Assembly (NCBI GenBank): GCA_963675135.1
Contig: OY776119.1
Location: 39,245,198 to 39,309,197 of the forward strand
Reading direction: 5' to 3'
Source: Galeopsis tetrahit
Lineage: Eukaryota; Streptophyta; Magnoliopsida; Lamiales; Lamiaceae
DNA: 64,000 nt
Both the position numbers and the translations under genes were made by a program. Numbering within the stretch: the first letter of the stretch is position 1; each line of letters starts with the position of its first letter. The notes beneath the pieces are model-generated. The model was not told where the DNA came from, did no database searches, and worked only from the letters and a program-made list of their open reading frames with translations. Below are positions 32,451-45,328 of this stretch, piece by piece.

Positions 32451-32831
32451 TATTTGCCTCGCTTTGACGTTTTTCATTATCAATTTTTTTTTTCCCCCCT
32501 CTTTTTCTTTTGACCTTCGAAAGGAGAATTATATTTTTCTTTTGCCCGACTCCCCTCTCGCACCTCACAAAAGGTTGGAGACGAGCGCGGGCCCACCAGG
32601 CAGTCGCGCCAGGACGGTTACGGTCGAAATCGATGTGCGTCATCGCGCGGGGTGCTAGAAATTCGTCCACAGTGGGAAATCCACGTTGACCGAGGGGAAG
32701 CTCTCGAAAAGAGCCTCGCGTTGATATGCGGAGGCACGCGTAACTCAAAACGGGCCGAAAGTTAGACCCGTTTGAATTTTGAGTGCGCGCCCTAGGTTGT
32801 GCATAAGTAAATTTATGAGCACAATCATGTC

Positions 32832-32950
32832 GGGTGCGATCATACCAGCACTAATGCACCGGATCCCATCAGAACTCCGAAGTTAAGCGTGCTTGGGCGA
32901 GAGTAGTACTAGGATGGGTGACCCCCTGGGAAGTCCTCGTGTTGCACCCC
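32832..32950 (+). rRNA. 5S rRNA, copy 8
   Basis: Consensus gene. Confidence 0.97.
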
Positions 32951-33331
32951 TTTTTGCCTCGCTTTGACGTTTTTCATTATCAATTTTTTTTTTCCCCCCT
33001 CTTTTTCTTTTGACCTTCGAAAGGAGAATTATATTTTTCTTTTGCCCGACTCCCCTCTCGCACCTCACAAAAGGTTGGAGACGAGCGCGGGCCCACCAGG
33101 CAGTCGCGCCAGGACGGTTACGGTCGAAATCGATGTGCGTCATCGCGCGGGGTGCTAGAAATTCGTCCACAGAGGGAAATCCACGATGACCGAGGGGAAG
33201 GTCTCGAAAAGAGCCTCGCGTTGATATGCGGAGGCACGCGTAACTCAAAACGGGCCGAAAGTTAGACCCGTTTGAATTTTGAGTGCGCGCCCTAGGTTGT
33301 GCATAAGTAAATTTATGAGCACAATCATGTC

Positions 33332-33450
33332 GGGTGCGATCATACCAGCACTAATGCACCGGATCCCATCAGAACTCCGAAGTTAAGCGTGCTTGGGCGA
33401 GAGTAGTACTAGGATGGGTGACCCCCTGGGAAGTCCTCGTGTTGCACCCC
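33332..33450 (+). rRNA. 5S rRNA, copy 9
   Basis: Consensus gene. Confidence 0.97.
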
Positions 33451-33830
33451 TTTTTGCCTCGCTTTGACGTTTTTCATTATCAATTTTTTTTTCCCCCCTC
33501 TTTTTCTTTTGACCTTCGAAAGGAGAATTATATTTTTCTTTTGCCCGACTCCCCTCTCGCACCTCACAAAAGGTTGGAGACGAGCGCGGGCCCACCAGGC
33601 AGTCGCGCCAGGACGGTTACGGTCGAAATCGATGTGCGTCATCGCGCGGGGTGCTAGAAATTCGTCCACAGAGGGAAATCCACGATGACCGAGGGGAAGC
33701 TCTCGAAAAGAGCCTCGCGTTGATATGCGGAGGCACGCGTAACTCAAAACGGGCCGAAAGTTAGACCCGTTTGAATTTTGAGTGCGCGCCCTAGGTTGTG
33801 CATAAGTAAATTTATGAGCACAATCATGTC

Positions 33831-33949
33831 GGGTGCGATCATACCAGCACTAATGCACCGGATCCCATCAGAACTCCGAAGTTAAGCGTGCTTGGGCGAG
33901 AGTAGTACTAGGATGGGTGACCCCCTGGGAAGTCCTCGTGTTGCACCCC
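33831..33949 (+). rRNA. 5S rRNA, copy 10
   Basis: Consensus gene; spacer shares gggctgctag with units 6 and 13. Confidence 0.97.
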
Positions 33950-34329
33950 TTTTTGCCTCGCTTTGACGTTTTTCATTATCAATTTTTTTTTCCCCCCTCT
34001 TTTTCTTTTGACCTTCGAAAGGAGAATTATATTTTTCTTTTGCCCGACTCCCCTCTCGCACCTCACAAAAGGTTGGAGACGAGCGCGGGCCCACCAGGCA
34101 GTCGCGCCAGGACGGTTACGGTCGAAATCGATGTGCGTCATCGCGCGGGCTGCTAGAAATTCGTCCACAGAGGGAAATCCACGTTGACCGAGGGGAAGCT
34201 CTCGAAAAGAGCCTCGCGTTGATATGCGGAGGCACGCGTAACTCAAAACGGGCCGAAAGTTAGACCCGTTTGAATTTTGAGTGCGCGCCCTAGGTTGTGC
34301 ATAAGTAAATTTATGAGCACAATCATGTC

Positions 34330-34448
34330 GGGTGCGATCATACCAGCACTAATGCACCGGATCCCATCAGAACTCCGAAGTTAAGCGTGCTTGGGCGAGA
34401 GTAGTACTAGGATGGGTGACCCCCTGGGAAGTCCTCGTGTTGCACCCC
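34330..34448 (+). rRNA. 5S rRNA, copy 11
   Basis: Consensus gene. Confidence 0.97.
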
Positions 34449-34829
34449 TTTTTGCCTCGCTTTGACGTTTTTCATTATCAATTTTTTTTTTCCCCCCTCT
34501 TTTTCTTTTGACCTTCGAAAGGAGAATTATATTTTTCTTTTGCCCGACTCCCCTCTCGCACCTCACAAAAGGTTGGAGACGAGCGCGGGCCCACCAGGCA
34601 GTCGCGCCAGGACGGTTACGGTCGAAATCGATGTGCGTCATCGCGCGGGGTGCTAGAAATTCGTCCACAGAGGGAAATCCACGATGACCGAGGGGAAGGT
34701 CTCGAAAAGAGCCTCGCGTTGATATGCGGAGGCACGCGTAACTCAAAACGGGCCGAAAGTTAGACCCGTTTGAATTTTGAGTGCGCGCCCTAGGTTGTGC
34801 ATAAGTAAATTTATGAGCACAATCATGTC

Positions 34830-34948
34830 GGGTGCGATCATACCAGCACTAATGCACCGGATCCCATCAGAACTCCGAAGTTAAGCGTGCTTGGGCGAGA
34901 GTAGTACTAGGATGGGTGACCCCCTGGGAAGTCCTCGTGTTGCACCCC
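34830..34948 (+). rRNA. 5S rRNA, copy 12
   Basis: Consensus gene; spacer G to T at 35232. Confidence 0.97.
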
Positions 34949-35329
34949 TTTTTGCCTCGCTTTGACGTTTTTCATTATCAATTTTTTTTTTCCCCCCTCT
35001 TTTTCTTTTGACCTTCGAAAGGAGAATTATATTTTTCTTTTGCCCGACTCCCCTCTCGCACCTCACAAAAGGTTGGAGACGAGCGCGGGCCCACCAGGCA
35101 GTCGCGCCAGGACGGTTACGGTCGAAATCGATGTGCGTCATCGCGCGGGGTGCTAGAAATTCGTCCACAGAGGGAAATCCACGATGACCGAGGGGAAGCT
35201 CTCGAAAAGAGCCTCGCGTTGATATGCGGAGTCACGCGTAACTCAAAACGGGCCGAAAGTTAGACCCGTTTGAATTTTGAGTGCGCGCCCTAGGTTGTGC
35301 ATAAGTAAATTTATGAGCACAATCATGTC

Positions 35330-35453
35330 GGGTGCGATCATACCAGCACTAATGCACCGGATCCCATCAGAACTCCGAAGTTAAGCGTGCTTGGGCGAGA
35401 GTAGTACTAGGATGGGATGGGTGACCCCCTGGGAAGTCCTCGTGTTGCACCCC
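35330..35453 (+). rRNA. 5S rRNA, copy 13 (5-bp duplication)
   Basis: 124 bp: gatgg duplicated at positions 82-86 (35411-35420), inside the C box. Probably impairs TFIIIA binding and RNA folding. Confidence 0.92.
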
Positions 35454-35833
35454 TTTTTGCCTCGCTTTGACGTTTTTCATTATCAATTTTTTTTTCCCCC
35501 CTCTTTTTCTTTTGACCTTCGAAAGGAGAATTATATTTTTCTTTTGCCCGACTCCCCTCTCGCACCTCACAAAAGGTTGGAGACGAGCGCGGGCCCACCA
35601 GGCAGTCGCGCCAGGACGGTTACGGTCGAAATCGATGTGCGTCATCGCGCGGGCTGCTAGAAATTCGTCCACAGAGGGAAATCCACGTTGACCGAGGGGA
35701 AGCTCTCGAAAAGAGCCTCGCGTTGATATGCGGAGGCACGCGTAACTCAAAACGGGCCGAAAGTTAGACCCGTTTGAATTTTGAGTGCGCGCCCTAGGTT
35801 GTGCATAAGTAAATTTATGAGCACAATCATGTC

Positions 35834-35952
35834 GGGTGCGATCATACCAGCACTAATGCACCGGATCCCATCAGAACTCCGAAGTTAAGCGTGCTTGGGC
35901 GAGAGTAGTACTAGGATGGGTGACCCCCTGGGAAGTCCTCGTGTTGCACCCC
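35834..35952 (+). rRNA. 5S rRNA, copy 14
   Basis: Consensus gene; terminator TATTT, as in copy 7. Confidence 0.96.
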
Positions 35953-36333
35953 TATTTGCCTCGCTTTGACGTTTTTCATTATCAATTTTTTTTTTCCCCC
36001 CTCTTTTTCTTTTGACCTTCGAAAGGAGAATTATATTTTTCTTTTGCCCGACTCCCCTCTCGCACCTCACAAAAGGTTGGAGACGAGCGCGGGCCCACCA
36101 GGCAGTCGCGCCAGGACGGTTACGGTCGAAATCGATGTGCGTCATCGCGCGGGGTGCTAGAAATTCGTCCACAGAGGGAAATCCACGTTGACCGAGGGGA
36201 AGCTCTCGAAAAGAGCCTCGCGTTGATATGCGGAGGCACGCGTAACTCAAAACGGGCCGAAAGTTAGACCCGTTTGAATTTTGAGTGCGCGCCCTAGGTT
36301 GTGCATAAGTAAATTTATGAGCACAATCATGTC

Positions 36334-36452
36334 GGGTGCGATCATACCAGCACTAATGCACCGGATCCCATCAGAACTCCGAAGTTAAGCGTGCTTGGGC
36401 GAGAGTAGTACTAGGATGGGTGACCCCCTGGGAAGTCCTCGTGTTGCACCCC
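36334..36452 (+). rRNA. 5S rRNA, copy 15
   Basis: Consensus gene. Confidence 0.97.
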
Positions 36453-36833
36453 TTTTTGCCTCGCTTTGACGTTTTTCATTATCAATTTTTTTTTTCCCCC
36501 CTCTTTTTCTTTTGACCTTCGAAAGGAGAATTATATTTTTCTTTTGCCCGACTCCCCTCTCGCACCTCACAAAAGGTTGGAGACGAGCGCGGGCCCACCA
36601 GGCAGTCGCGCCAGGACGGTTACGGTCGAAATCGATGTGCGTCATCGCGCGGGGTGCTAGAAATTCGTCCACAGAGGGAAATCCACGTTGACCGAGGGGA
36701 AGCTCTCGAAAAGAGCCTCGCGTTGATATGCGGAGGCACGCGTAACTCAAAACGGGCCGAAAGTTAGACCCGTTTGAATTTTGAGTGCGCGCCCTAGGTT
36801 GTGCATAAGTAAATTTATGAGCACAATCATGTC

Positions 36834-36952
36834 GGGTGCGATCATACCAGCACTAATGCACCGGATCCCATCAGAACTCCGAAGTTAAGCGTGCTTGGGC
36901 GAGAGTAGTACTAGGATGGGTGACCCCCTGGGAAGTCCTCGTGTTGCACCCC
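36834..36952 (+). rRNA. 5S rRNA, copy 16
   Basis: Consensus gene. Confidence 0.97.
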
Positions 36953-37332
36953 TTTTTGCCTCGCTTTGACGTTTTTCATTATCAATTTTTTTTTCCCCCC
37001 TCTTTTTCTTTTGACCTTCGAAAGGAGAATTATATTTTTCTTTTGCCCGACTCCCCTCTCGCACCTCACAAAAGGTTGGAGACGAGCGCGGGCCCACCAG
37101 GCAGTCGCGCCAGGACGGTTACGGTCGAAATCGATGTGCGTCATCGCGCGGGGTGCTAGAAATTCGTCCACAGAGGGAAATCCACGATGACCGAGGGGAA
37201 GGTCTCGAAAAGAGCCTCGCGTTGATATGCGGAGGCACGCGTAACTCAAAACGGGCCGAAAGTTAGACCCGTTTGAATTTTGAGTGCGCGCCCTAGGTTG
37301 TGCATAAGTAAATTTATGAGCACAATCATGTC

Positions 37333-37451
37333 GGGTGCGATCATACCAGCACTAATGCACCGGATCCCATCAGAACTCCGAAGTTAAGCGTGCTTGGGCG
37401 AGAGTAGTACTAGGATGGGTGACCCCCTGGGAAGTCCTCGTGTTGCACCCC
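37333..37451 (+). rRNA. 5S rRNA, copy 17
   Basis: Consensus gene. Confidence 0.97.
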
Positions 37452-37832
37452 TTTTTGCCTCGCTTTGACGTTTTTCATTATCAATTTTTTTTTTCCCCCC
37501 TCTTTTTCTTTTGACCTTCGAAAGGAGAATTATATTTTTCTTTTGCCCGACTCCCCTCTCGCACCTCACAAAAGGTTGGAGACGAGCGCGGGCCCACCAG
37601 GCAGTCGCGCCAGGACGGTTACGGTCGAAATCGATGTGCGTCATCGCGCGGGGTGCTAGAAATTCGTCCACAGAGGGAAATCCACGATGACCGAGGGGAA
37701 GGTCTCGAAAAGAGCCTCGCGTTGATATGCGGAGGCACGCGTAACTCAAAACGGGCCGAAAGTTAGACCCGTTTGAATTTTGAGTGCGCGCCCTAGGTTG
37801 TGCATAAGTAAATTTATGAGCACAATCATGTC

Positions 37833-37951
37833 GGGTGCGATCATACCAGCACTAATGCACCGGATCCCATCAGAACTCCGAAGTTAAGCGTGCTTGGGCG
37901 AGAGTAGTACTAGGATGGGTGACCCCCTGGGAAGTCCTCGTGTTGCACCCC
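37833..37951 (+). rRNA. 5S rRNA, copy 18
   Basis: Consensus gene. Confidence 0.97.
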
Positions 37952-38331
37952 TTTTTGCCTCGCTTTGACGTTTTTCATTATCAATTTTTTTTTCCCCCCT
38001 CTTTTTCTTTTGACCTTCGAAAGGAGAATTATATTTTTCTTTTGCCCGACTCCCCTCTCGCACCTCACAAAAGGTTGGAGACGAGCGCGGGCCCACCAGG
38101 CAGTCGCGCCAGGACGGTTACGGTCGAAATCGATGTGCGTCATCGCGCGGGGTGCTAGAAATTCGTCCACAGAGGGAAATCCACGATGACCGAGGGGAAG
38201 GTCTCGAAAAGAGCCTCGCGTTGATATGCGGAGGCACGCGTAACTCAAAACGGGCCGAAAGTTAGACCCGTTTGAATTTTGAGTGCGCGCCCTAGGTTGT
38301 GCATAAGTAAATTTATGAGCACAATCATGTC

Positions 38332-38450
38332 GGGTGCGATCATACCAGCACTAATGCACCGGATCCCATCAGAACTCCGAAGTTAAGCGTGCTTGGGCGA
38401 GAGTAGTACTAGGATGGGTGACCCCCTGGGAAGTCCTCGTGTTGCACCCC
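38332..38450 (+). rRNA. 5S rRNA, copy 19
   Basis: Consensus gene; spacer has ctttttcccg in place of cttttgcccg near 38539-38548. Confidence 0.97.
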
Positions 38451-38831
38451 TTTTTGCCTCGCTTTGACGTTTTTCATTATCAATTTTTTTTTTCCCCCCT
38501 CTTTTTCTTTTGACCTTCGAAAGGAGAATTATATTTTTCTTTTTCCCGACTCCCCTCTCGCACCTCACAAAAGGTTGGAGACGAGCGCGGGCCCACCAGG
38601 CAGTCGCGCCAGGACGGTTACGGTCGAAATCGATGTGCGTCATCGCGCGGGGTGCTAGAAATTCGTCCACAGAGGGAAATCCACGATGACCGAGGGGAAG
38701 CTCTCGAAAAGAGCCTCGCGTTGATATGCGGAGGCACGCGTAACTCAAAACGGGCCGAAAGTTAGACCCGTTTGAATTTTGAGTGCGCGCCCTAGGTTGT
38801 GCATAAGTAAATTTATGAGCACAATCATGTC

Positions 38832-38950
38832 GGGTGCGATCATACCAGCACTAATGCACCGGATCCCATCAGAACTCCGAAGTTAAGTGTGCTTGGGCGA
38901 GAGTAGTACTAGGATGGGTGACCCCCTGGGAAGTCCTCGTGTTGCACCCC
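38832..38950 (+). rRNA. 5S rRNA, copy 20
   Basis: C57T (38888), in the A box. Confidence 0.96.
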
Positions 38951-39331
38951 TTTTTGCCTCGCTTTGACGTTTTTCATTATCAATTTTTTTTTTCCCCCCT
39001 CTTTTTCTTTTGACCTTCGAAAGGAGAATTATATTTTTCTTTTGCCCGACTCCCCTCTCGCACCTCACAAAAGGTTGGAGACGAGCGCGGGCCCACCAGG
39101 CAGTCGCGCCAGGACGGTTACGGTCGAAATCGATGTGCGTCATCGCGCGGGGTGCTAGAAATTCGTCCACAGAGGGAAATCCACGATGACCGAGGGGAAG
39201 CTCTCGAAAAGAGCCTCGCGTTGATATGCGGAGGCACGCGTAACTCAAAACGGGCCGAAAGTTAGACCCGTTTGAATTTTGAGTGCGCGCCCTAGGTTGT
39301 GCATAAGTAAATTTATGAGCACAATCATGAC

Positions 39332-39450
39332 GGGTGCGATCATACCAGCACTAATGCACCGGATCCCATCAGAACTCCGAAGTTAAGCGTGCTTGGGCGA
39401 GAGTAGTACTAGGATGGGTGACCCCCTGGGAAGTCCTCGTGTTGCACCCC
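39332..39450 (+). rRNA. 5S rRNA, copy 21
   Basis: Consensus gene; T to A at -2 (39330). Confidence 0.96.
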
Positions 39451-39830
39451 TTTTTGCCTCGCTTTGACGTTTTTCATTATCAATTTTTTTTTCCCCCCTC
39501 TTTTTCTTTTGACCTTCGAAAGGAGAATTATATTTTTCTTTTGCCCGACTCCCCTCTCGCACCTCACAAAAGGTTGGAGACGAGCGCGGGCCCACCAGGC
39601 AGTCGCGCCAGGACGGTTACGGTCGAAATCGATGTGCGTCATCGCGCGGGGTGCTAGAAATTCGTCCACAGAGGGAAATCCACGATGACCGAGGGGAAGG
39701 TCTCGAAAAGAGCCTCGCGTTGATATGCGGAGGCACGCGTAACTCAAAACGGGCCGAAAGTTAGACCCGTTTGAATTTTGAGTGCGCGCCCTAGGTTGTG
39801 CATAAGTAAATTTATGAGCACAATCATGTC

Positions 39831-39949
39831 GGGTGCGATCATACCAGCACTAATGCACCGGATCCCATCAGAACTCCGAAGTTAAGCGTGCTTGGGCGAG
39901 AGTAGTACTAGGATGGGTGACCCCCTGGGAAGTCCTCGTGTTGCACCCC
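39831..39949 (+). rRNA. 5S rRNA, copy 22
   Basis: Consensus gene; spacer C to T at 40287. Confidence 0.97.
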
Positions 39950-40330
39950 TTTTTGCCTCGCTTTGACGTTTTTCATTATCAATTTTTTTTTTCCCCCCTC
40001 TTTTTCTTTTGACCTTCGAAAGGAGAATTATATTTTTCTTTTGCCCGACTCCCCTCTCGCACCTCACAAAAGGTTGGAGACGAGCGCGGGCCCACCAGGC
40101 AGTCGCGCCAGGACGGTTACGGTCGAAATCGATGTGCGTCATCGCGCGGGGTGCTAGAAATTCGTCCACAGAGGGAAATCCACGATGACCGAGGGGAAGC
40201 TCTCGAAAAGAGCCTCGCGTTGATATGCGGAGGCACGCGTAACTCAAAACGGGCCGAAAGTTAGACCCGTTTGAATTTTGAGTGCGTGCCCTAGGTTGTG
40301 CATAAGTAAATTTATGAGCACAATCATGTC

Positions 40331-40449
40331 GGGTGCGATCATACCAGCACTAATGCACCGGATCCCATCAGAACTCCGAAGTTAAGCGTGCTTGGGCGAG
40401 AGTAGTACTAGGATGGGTGACCCCCTGGGAAGTCCTCGTGTTGCACCCC
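40331..40449 (+). rRNA. 5S rRNA, copy 23
   Basis: Consensus gene. Confidence 0.97.
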
Positions 40450-40830
40450 TTTTTGCCTCGCTTTGACGTTTTTCATTATCAATTTTTTTTTTCCCCCCTC
40501 TTTTTCTTTTGACCTTCGAAAGGAGAATTATATTTTTCTTTTGCCCGACTCCCCTCTCGCACCTCACAAAAGGTTGGAGACGAGCGCGGGCCCACCAGGC
40601 AGTCGCGCCAGGACGGTTACGGTCGAAATCGATGTGCGTCATCGCGCGGGGTGCTAGAAATTCGTCCACAGAGGGAAATCCACGATGACCGAGGGGAAGC
40701 TCTCGAAAAGAGCCTCGCGTTGATATGCGGAGGCACGCGTAACTCAAAACGGGCCGAAAGTTAGACCCGTTTGAATTTTGAGTGCGCGCCCTAGGTTGTG
40801 CATAAGTAAATTTATGAGCACAATCATGTC

Positions 40831-40949
40831 GGGTGCGATCATACCAGCACTAATGCACCGGATCCCATCAGAACTCCGAAGTTAAGCGTGCTTGGGCGAG
40901 AGTAGTACTAGGATGGGTGACCCCCTGGGAAGTCCTCGTGTTGCACCCC
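40831..40949 (+). rRNA. 5S rRNA, copy 24
   Basis: Consensus gene; spacer has caggaagtcg at 41095-41104 in place of caggcagtcg. Confidence 0.97.
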
Positions 40950-41329
40950 TTTTTGCCTCGCTTTGACGTTTTTCATTATCAATTTTTTTTTCCCCCCTCT
41001 TTTTCTTTTGACCTTCGAAAGGAGAATTATATTTTTCTTTTGCCCGACTCCCCTCTCGCACCTCACAAAAGGTTGGAGACGAGCGCGGGCCCACCAGGAA
41101 GTCGCGCCAGGACGGTTACGGTCGAAATCGATGTGCGTCATCGCGCGGGGTGCTAGAAATTCGTCCACAGAGGGAAATCCACGATGACCGAGAGGAAGCT
41201 CTCGAAAAGAGCCTCGCGTTGATATGCGGAGGCACGCGTAACTCAAAACGGGCCGAAAGTTAGACCCGTTTGAATTTTGAGTGCGCGCCCTAGGTTGTGC
41301 ATAAGTAAATTTATGAGCACAATCATGTC

Positions 41330-41448
41330 GGGTGCGATCATACCAGCACTAATGCACCGGATCCCATCAGAACTCCGAAGTTAAGCGTGCTTGGGCGAGA
41401 GTAGTACTTGGATGGGTGACCCCCTGGGAAGTCCTCGTGTTGCACCCC
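41330..41448 (+). rRNA. 5S rRNA, copy 25
   Basis: A80T (41409), first base of the C box. Confidence 0.96.
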
Positions 41449-41828
41449 TTTTTGCCTCGCTTTGACGTTTTTCATTATCAATTTTTTTTTCCCCCCTCTT
41501 TTTCTTTTGACCTTCGAAAGGAGAATTATATTTTTCTTTTGCCCGACTCCCCTCTCGCACCTCACAAAAGGTTGGAGACGAGCGCGGGCCCACCAGGCAG
41601 TCGCGCCAGGACGGTTACGGTCGAAATCGATGTGCGTCATCGCGCGGGGTGCTAGAAATTCGTCCACAGAGGGAAATCCACGATGACCGAGGGGAAGCTC
41701 TCGAAAAGAGCCTCGCGTTGATATGCGGAGGCACGCGTAACTCAAAACGGGCCGAAAGTTAGACCCGTTTGAATTTTGAGTGCGCGCCCTAGGTTGTGCA
41801 TAAGTAAATTTATGAGCACAATCATGTC

Positions 41829-41947
41829 GGGTGCGATCATACCAGCACTAATGCACCGGATCCCATCAGAACTCCGAAGTTAAGCGTGCTTGGGCGAGAG
41901 TAGTACTAGGATGGGTGACCCCCTGGGAAGTCCTCGTGTTGCACCCC
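41829..41947 (+). rRNA. 5S rRNA, copy 26
   Basis: Consensus gene. Confidence 0.97.
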
Positions 41948-42327
41948 TTTTTGCCTCGCTTTGACGTTTTTCATTATCAATTTTTTTTTCCCCCCTCTTT
42001 TTCTTTTGACCTTCGAAAGGAGAATTATATTTTTCTTTTGCCCGACTCCCCTCTCGCACCTCACAAAAGGTTGGAGACGAGCGCGGGCCCACCAGGCAGT
42101 CGCGCCAGGACGGTTACGGTCGAAATCGATGTGCGTCATCGCGCGGGGTGCTAGAAATTCGTCCACAGAGGGAAATCCACGATGACCGAGGGGAAGCTCT
42201 CGAAAAGAGCCTCGCGTTGATATGCGGAGGCACGCGTAACTCAAAACGGGCCGAAAGTTAGACCCGTTTGAATTTTGAGTGCGCGCCCTAGGTTGTGCAT
42301 AAGTAAATTTATGAGCACAATCATGTC

Positions 42328-42446
42328 GGGTGCGATCATACCAGCACTAATGCACCGGATCCCATCAGAACTCCGAAGTTAAGCGTGCTTGGGCGAGAGT
42401 AGTACTAGGATGGGTGACCCCCTGGGAAGTCCTCGTGTTGCACCCC
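42328..42446 (+). rRNA. 5S rRNA, copy 27
   Basis: Consensus gene. Confidence 0.97.
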
Positions 42447-42826
42447 TTTTTGCCTCGCTTTGACGTTTTTCATTATCAATTTTTTTTTCCCCCCTCTTTT
42501 TCTTTTGACCTTCGAAAGGAGAATTATATTTTTCTTTTGCCCGACTCCCCTCTCGCACCTCACAAAAGGTTGGAGACGAGCGCGGGCCCACCAGGCAGTC
42601 GCGCCAGGACGGTTACGGTCGAAATCGATGTGCGTCATCGCGCGGGGTGCTAGAAATTCGTCCACAGAGGGAAATCCACGATGACCGAGGGGAAGGTCTC
42701 GAAAAGAGCCTCGCGTTGATATGCGGAGGCACGCGTAACTCAAAACGGGCCGAAAGTTAGACCCGTTTGAATTTTGAGTGCGCGCCCTAGGTTGTGCATA
42801 AGTAAATTTATGAGCACAATCATGTC

Positions 42827-42945
42827 GGGTGCGATCATACCAGCACTAATGCACCGGATCCCATCAGAACTCCGAAGTTAAGCGTGCTTGGGCGAGAGTA
42901 GTACTAGGATGGGTGACCCCCTGGGAAGTCCTCGTGTTGCATCCC
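42827..42945 (+). rRNA. 5S rRNA, copy 28
   Basis: C116T (42942): a G-C pair of helix I becomes G-U. Confidence 0.96.
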
Positions 42946-43325
42946 TTTTTGCCTCGCTTTGACGTTTTTCATTATCAATTTTTTTTTTCCCCCTCTTTTT
43001 CTTTTGACCTTCGAAAGGAGAATTATATTTTTCTTTTGCCCGACTCCCCTCTCGCACCTCACAAAAGGTTGGAGACGAGCGCGGGCCCACCAGGCAGTCG
43101 CGCCAGGACGGTTACGGTCGAAATCGATGTGCGTCATCGCGCGGGGTGCTAGAAATTCGTCCACAGAGGGAAATCCACGATGACCGAGGGGAAGGTCTCG
43201 AAAAGAGCCTCGCGTTGATATGCGGAGGCACGCGTAACTCAAAACGGGCCGAAAGTTAGACCCGTTTGAATTTTGAGTGCGCGCCCTAGGTTGTGCATAA
43301 GTAAATTTATGAGCACAATCATGTC

Positions 43326-43449
43326 GGGTGCGATCATACCAGCACTAATGCACCGGATCCCATCAGAACTCCGAAGTTAAGCGTGCTTGGGCGAGAGTAG
43401 TACTAGGATGGGATGGGTGACCCCCTGGGAAGTCCTCGTGTTGCACCCC
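43326..43449 (+). rRNA. 5S rRNA, copy 29 (5-bp duplication)
   Basis: 124 bp, with the same gatgg duplication as copy 13, 16 units away. Confidence 0.92.
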
Positions 43450-43830
43450 TTTTTGCCTCGCTTTGACGTTTTTCATTATCAATTTTTTTTTTCCCCCCTC
43501 TTTTTCTTTTGACCTTCGAAAGGAGAATTATATTTTTCTTTTGCCCGACTCCCCTCTCGCACCTCACAAAAGGTTGGAGACGAGCGCGGGCCCACCAGGC
43601 AGTCGCGCCAGGACGGTTACGGTCGAAATCGATGTGCGTCATCGCGCGGGGTGCTAGAAATTCGTCCACAGAGGGAAATCCACGATGACCGAGGGGAAGG
43701 TCTCGAAAAGAGCCTCGCGTTGATATGCGGAGGCACGCGTAACTCAAAACGGGCCGAAAGTTAGACCCGTTTGAATTTTGAGTGCGCGCCCTAGGTTGTG
43801 CATAAGTAAATTTATGAGCACAATCATGTC

Positions 43831-43949
43831 GGGTGCGATCATACCAGCACTAATGCACCGGATCTCATCAGAACTCCGAAGTTAAGCGTGCTTGGGCGAG
43901 AGTAGTACTAGGATGGGTGACCCCCTGGGAAGTCCTCGTGTTGCACCCC
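43831..43949 (+). rRNA. 5S rRNA, copy 30
   Basis: C35T (43865), shared with copy 44; short C-run in the spacer. Confidence 0.96.
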
Positions 43950-44328
43950 TTTTTGCCTCGCTTTGACGTTTTTCATTATCAATTTTTTTTTCCCCCTCTT
44001 TTTCTTTTGACCTTCGAAAGGAGAATTATATTTTTCTTTTGCCCGACTCCCCTCTCGCACCTCACAAAAGGTTGGAGACGAGCGCGGGCCCACCAGGCAG
44101 TCGCGCCAGGACGGTTACGGTCGAAATCGATGTGCGTCATCGCGCGGGGTGCTAGAAATTCGTCCACAGAGGGAAATCCACGATGACCGAGGGGAAGGTC
44201 TCGAAAAGAGCCTCGCGTTGATATGCGGAGGCACGCGTAACTCAAAACGGGCCGAAAGTTAGACCCGTTTGAATTTTGAGTGCGCGCCCTAGGTTGTGCA
44301 TAAGTAAATTTATGAGCACAATCATGTC

Positions 44329-44447
44329 GGGTGCGATCATACCAGCACTAATGCACCGGATCCCATCAGAACTCCGAAGTTAAGCGTGCTTGGGCGAGAG
44401 TAGTACTAGGATGGGTGACCCCCTGGGAAGTCCTCGTGTTGCACCCC
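44329..44447 (+). rRNA. 5S rRNA, copy 31
   Basis: Consensus gene. Confidence 0.97.
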
Positions 44448-44828
44448 TTTTTGCCTCGCTTTGACGTTTTTCATTATCAATTTTTTTTTTCCCCCCTCTT
44501 TTTCTTTTGACCTTCGAAAGGAGAATTATATTTTTCTTTTGCCCGACTCCCCTCTCGCACCTCACAAAAGGTTGGAGACGAGCGCGGGCCCACCAGGCAG
44601 TCGCGCCAGGACGGTTACGGTCGAAATCGATGTGCGTCATCGCGCGGGGTGCTAGAAATTCGTCCACAGAGGGAAATCCACGATGACCGAGGGGAAGGTC
44701 TCGAAAAGAGCCTCGCGTTGATATGCGGAGGCACGCGTAACTCAAAACGGGCCGAAAGTTAGACCCGTTTGAATTTTGAGTGCGCGCCCTAGGTTGTGCA
44801 TAAGTAAATTTATGAGCACAATCATGTC

Positions 44829-44947
44829 GGGTGCGATCATACCAGCACTAATGCACCGGATCCCATCAGAACTCCGAAGTTAAGCGTGCTTGGGCGAGAG
44901 TAGTACTAGGATGGGTGACCCCCTGGGAAGTCCTCGTGTTGCACCCC
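44829..44947 (+). rRNA. 5S rRNA, copy 32
   Basis: Consensus gene. Confidence 0.97.
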
Positions 44948-45328
44948 TTTTTGCCTCGCTTTGACGTTTTTCATTATCAATTTTTTTTTTCCCCCCTCTT
45001 TTTCTTTTGACCTTCGAAAGGAGAATTATATTTTTCTTTTGCCCGACTCCCCTCTCGCACCTCACAAAAGGTTGGAGACGAGCGCGGGCCCACCAGGCAG
45101 TCGCGCCAGGACGGTTACGGTCGAAATCGATGTGCGTCATCGCGCGGGGTGCTAGAAATTCGTCCACAGAGGGAAATCCACGATGACCGAGGGGAAGCTC
45201 TCGAAAAGAGCCTCGCGTTGATATGCGGAGGCACGCGTAACTCAAAACGGGCCGAAAGTTAGACCCGTTTGAATTTTGAGTGCGCGCCCTAGGTTGTGCA
45301 TAAGTAAATTTATGAGCACAATCATGTC

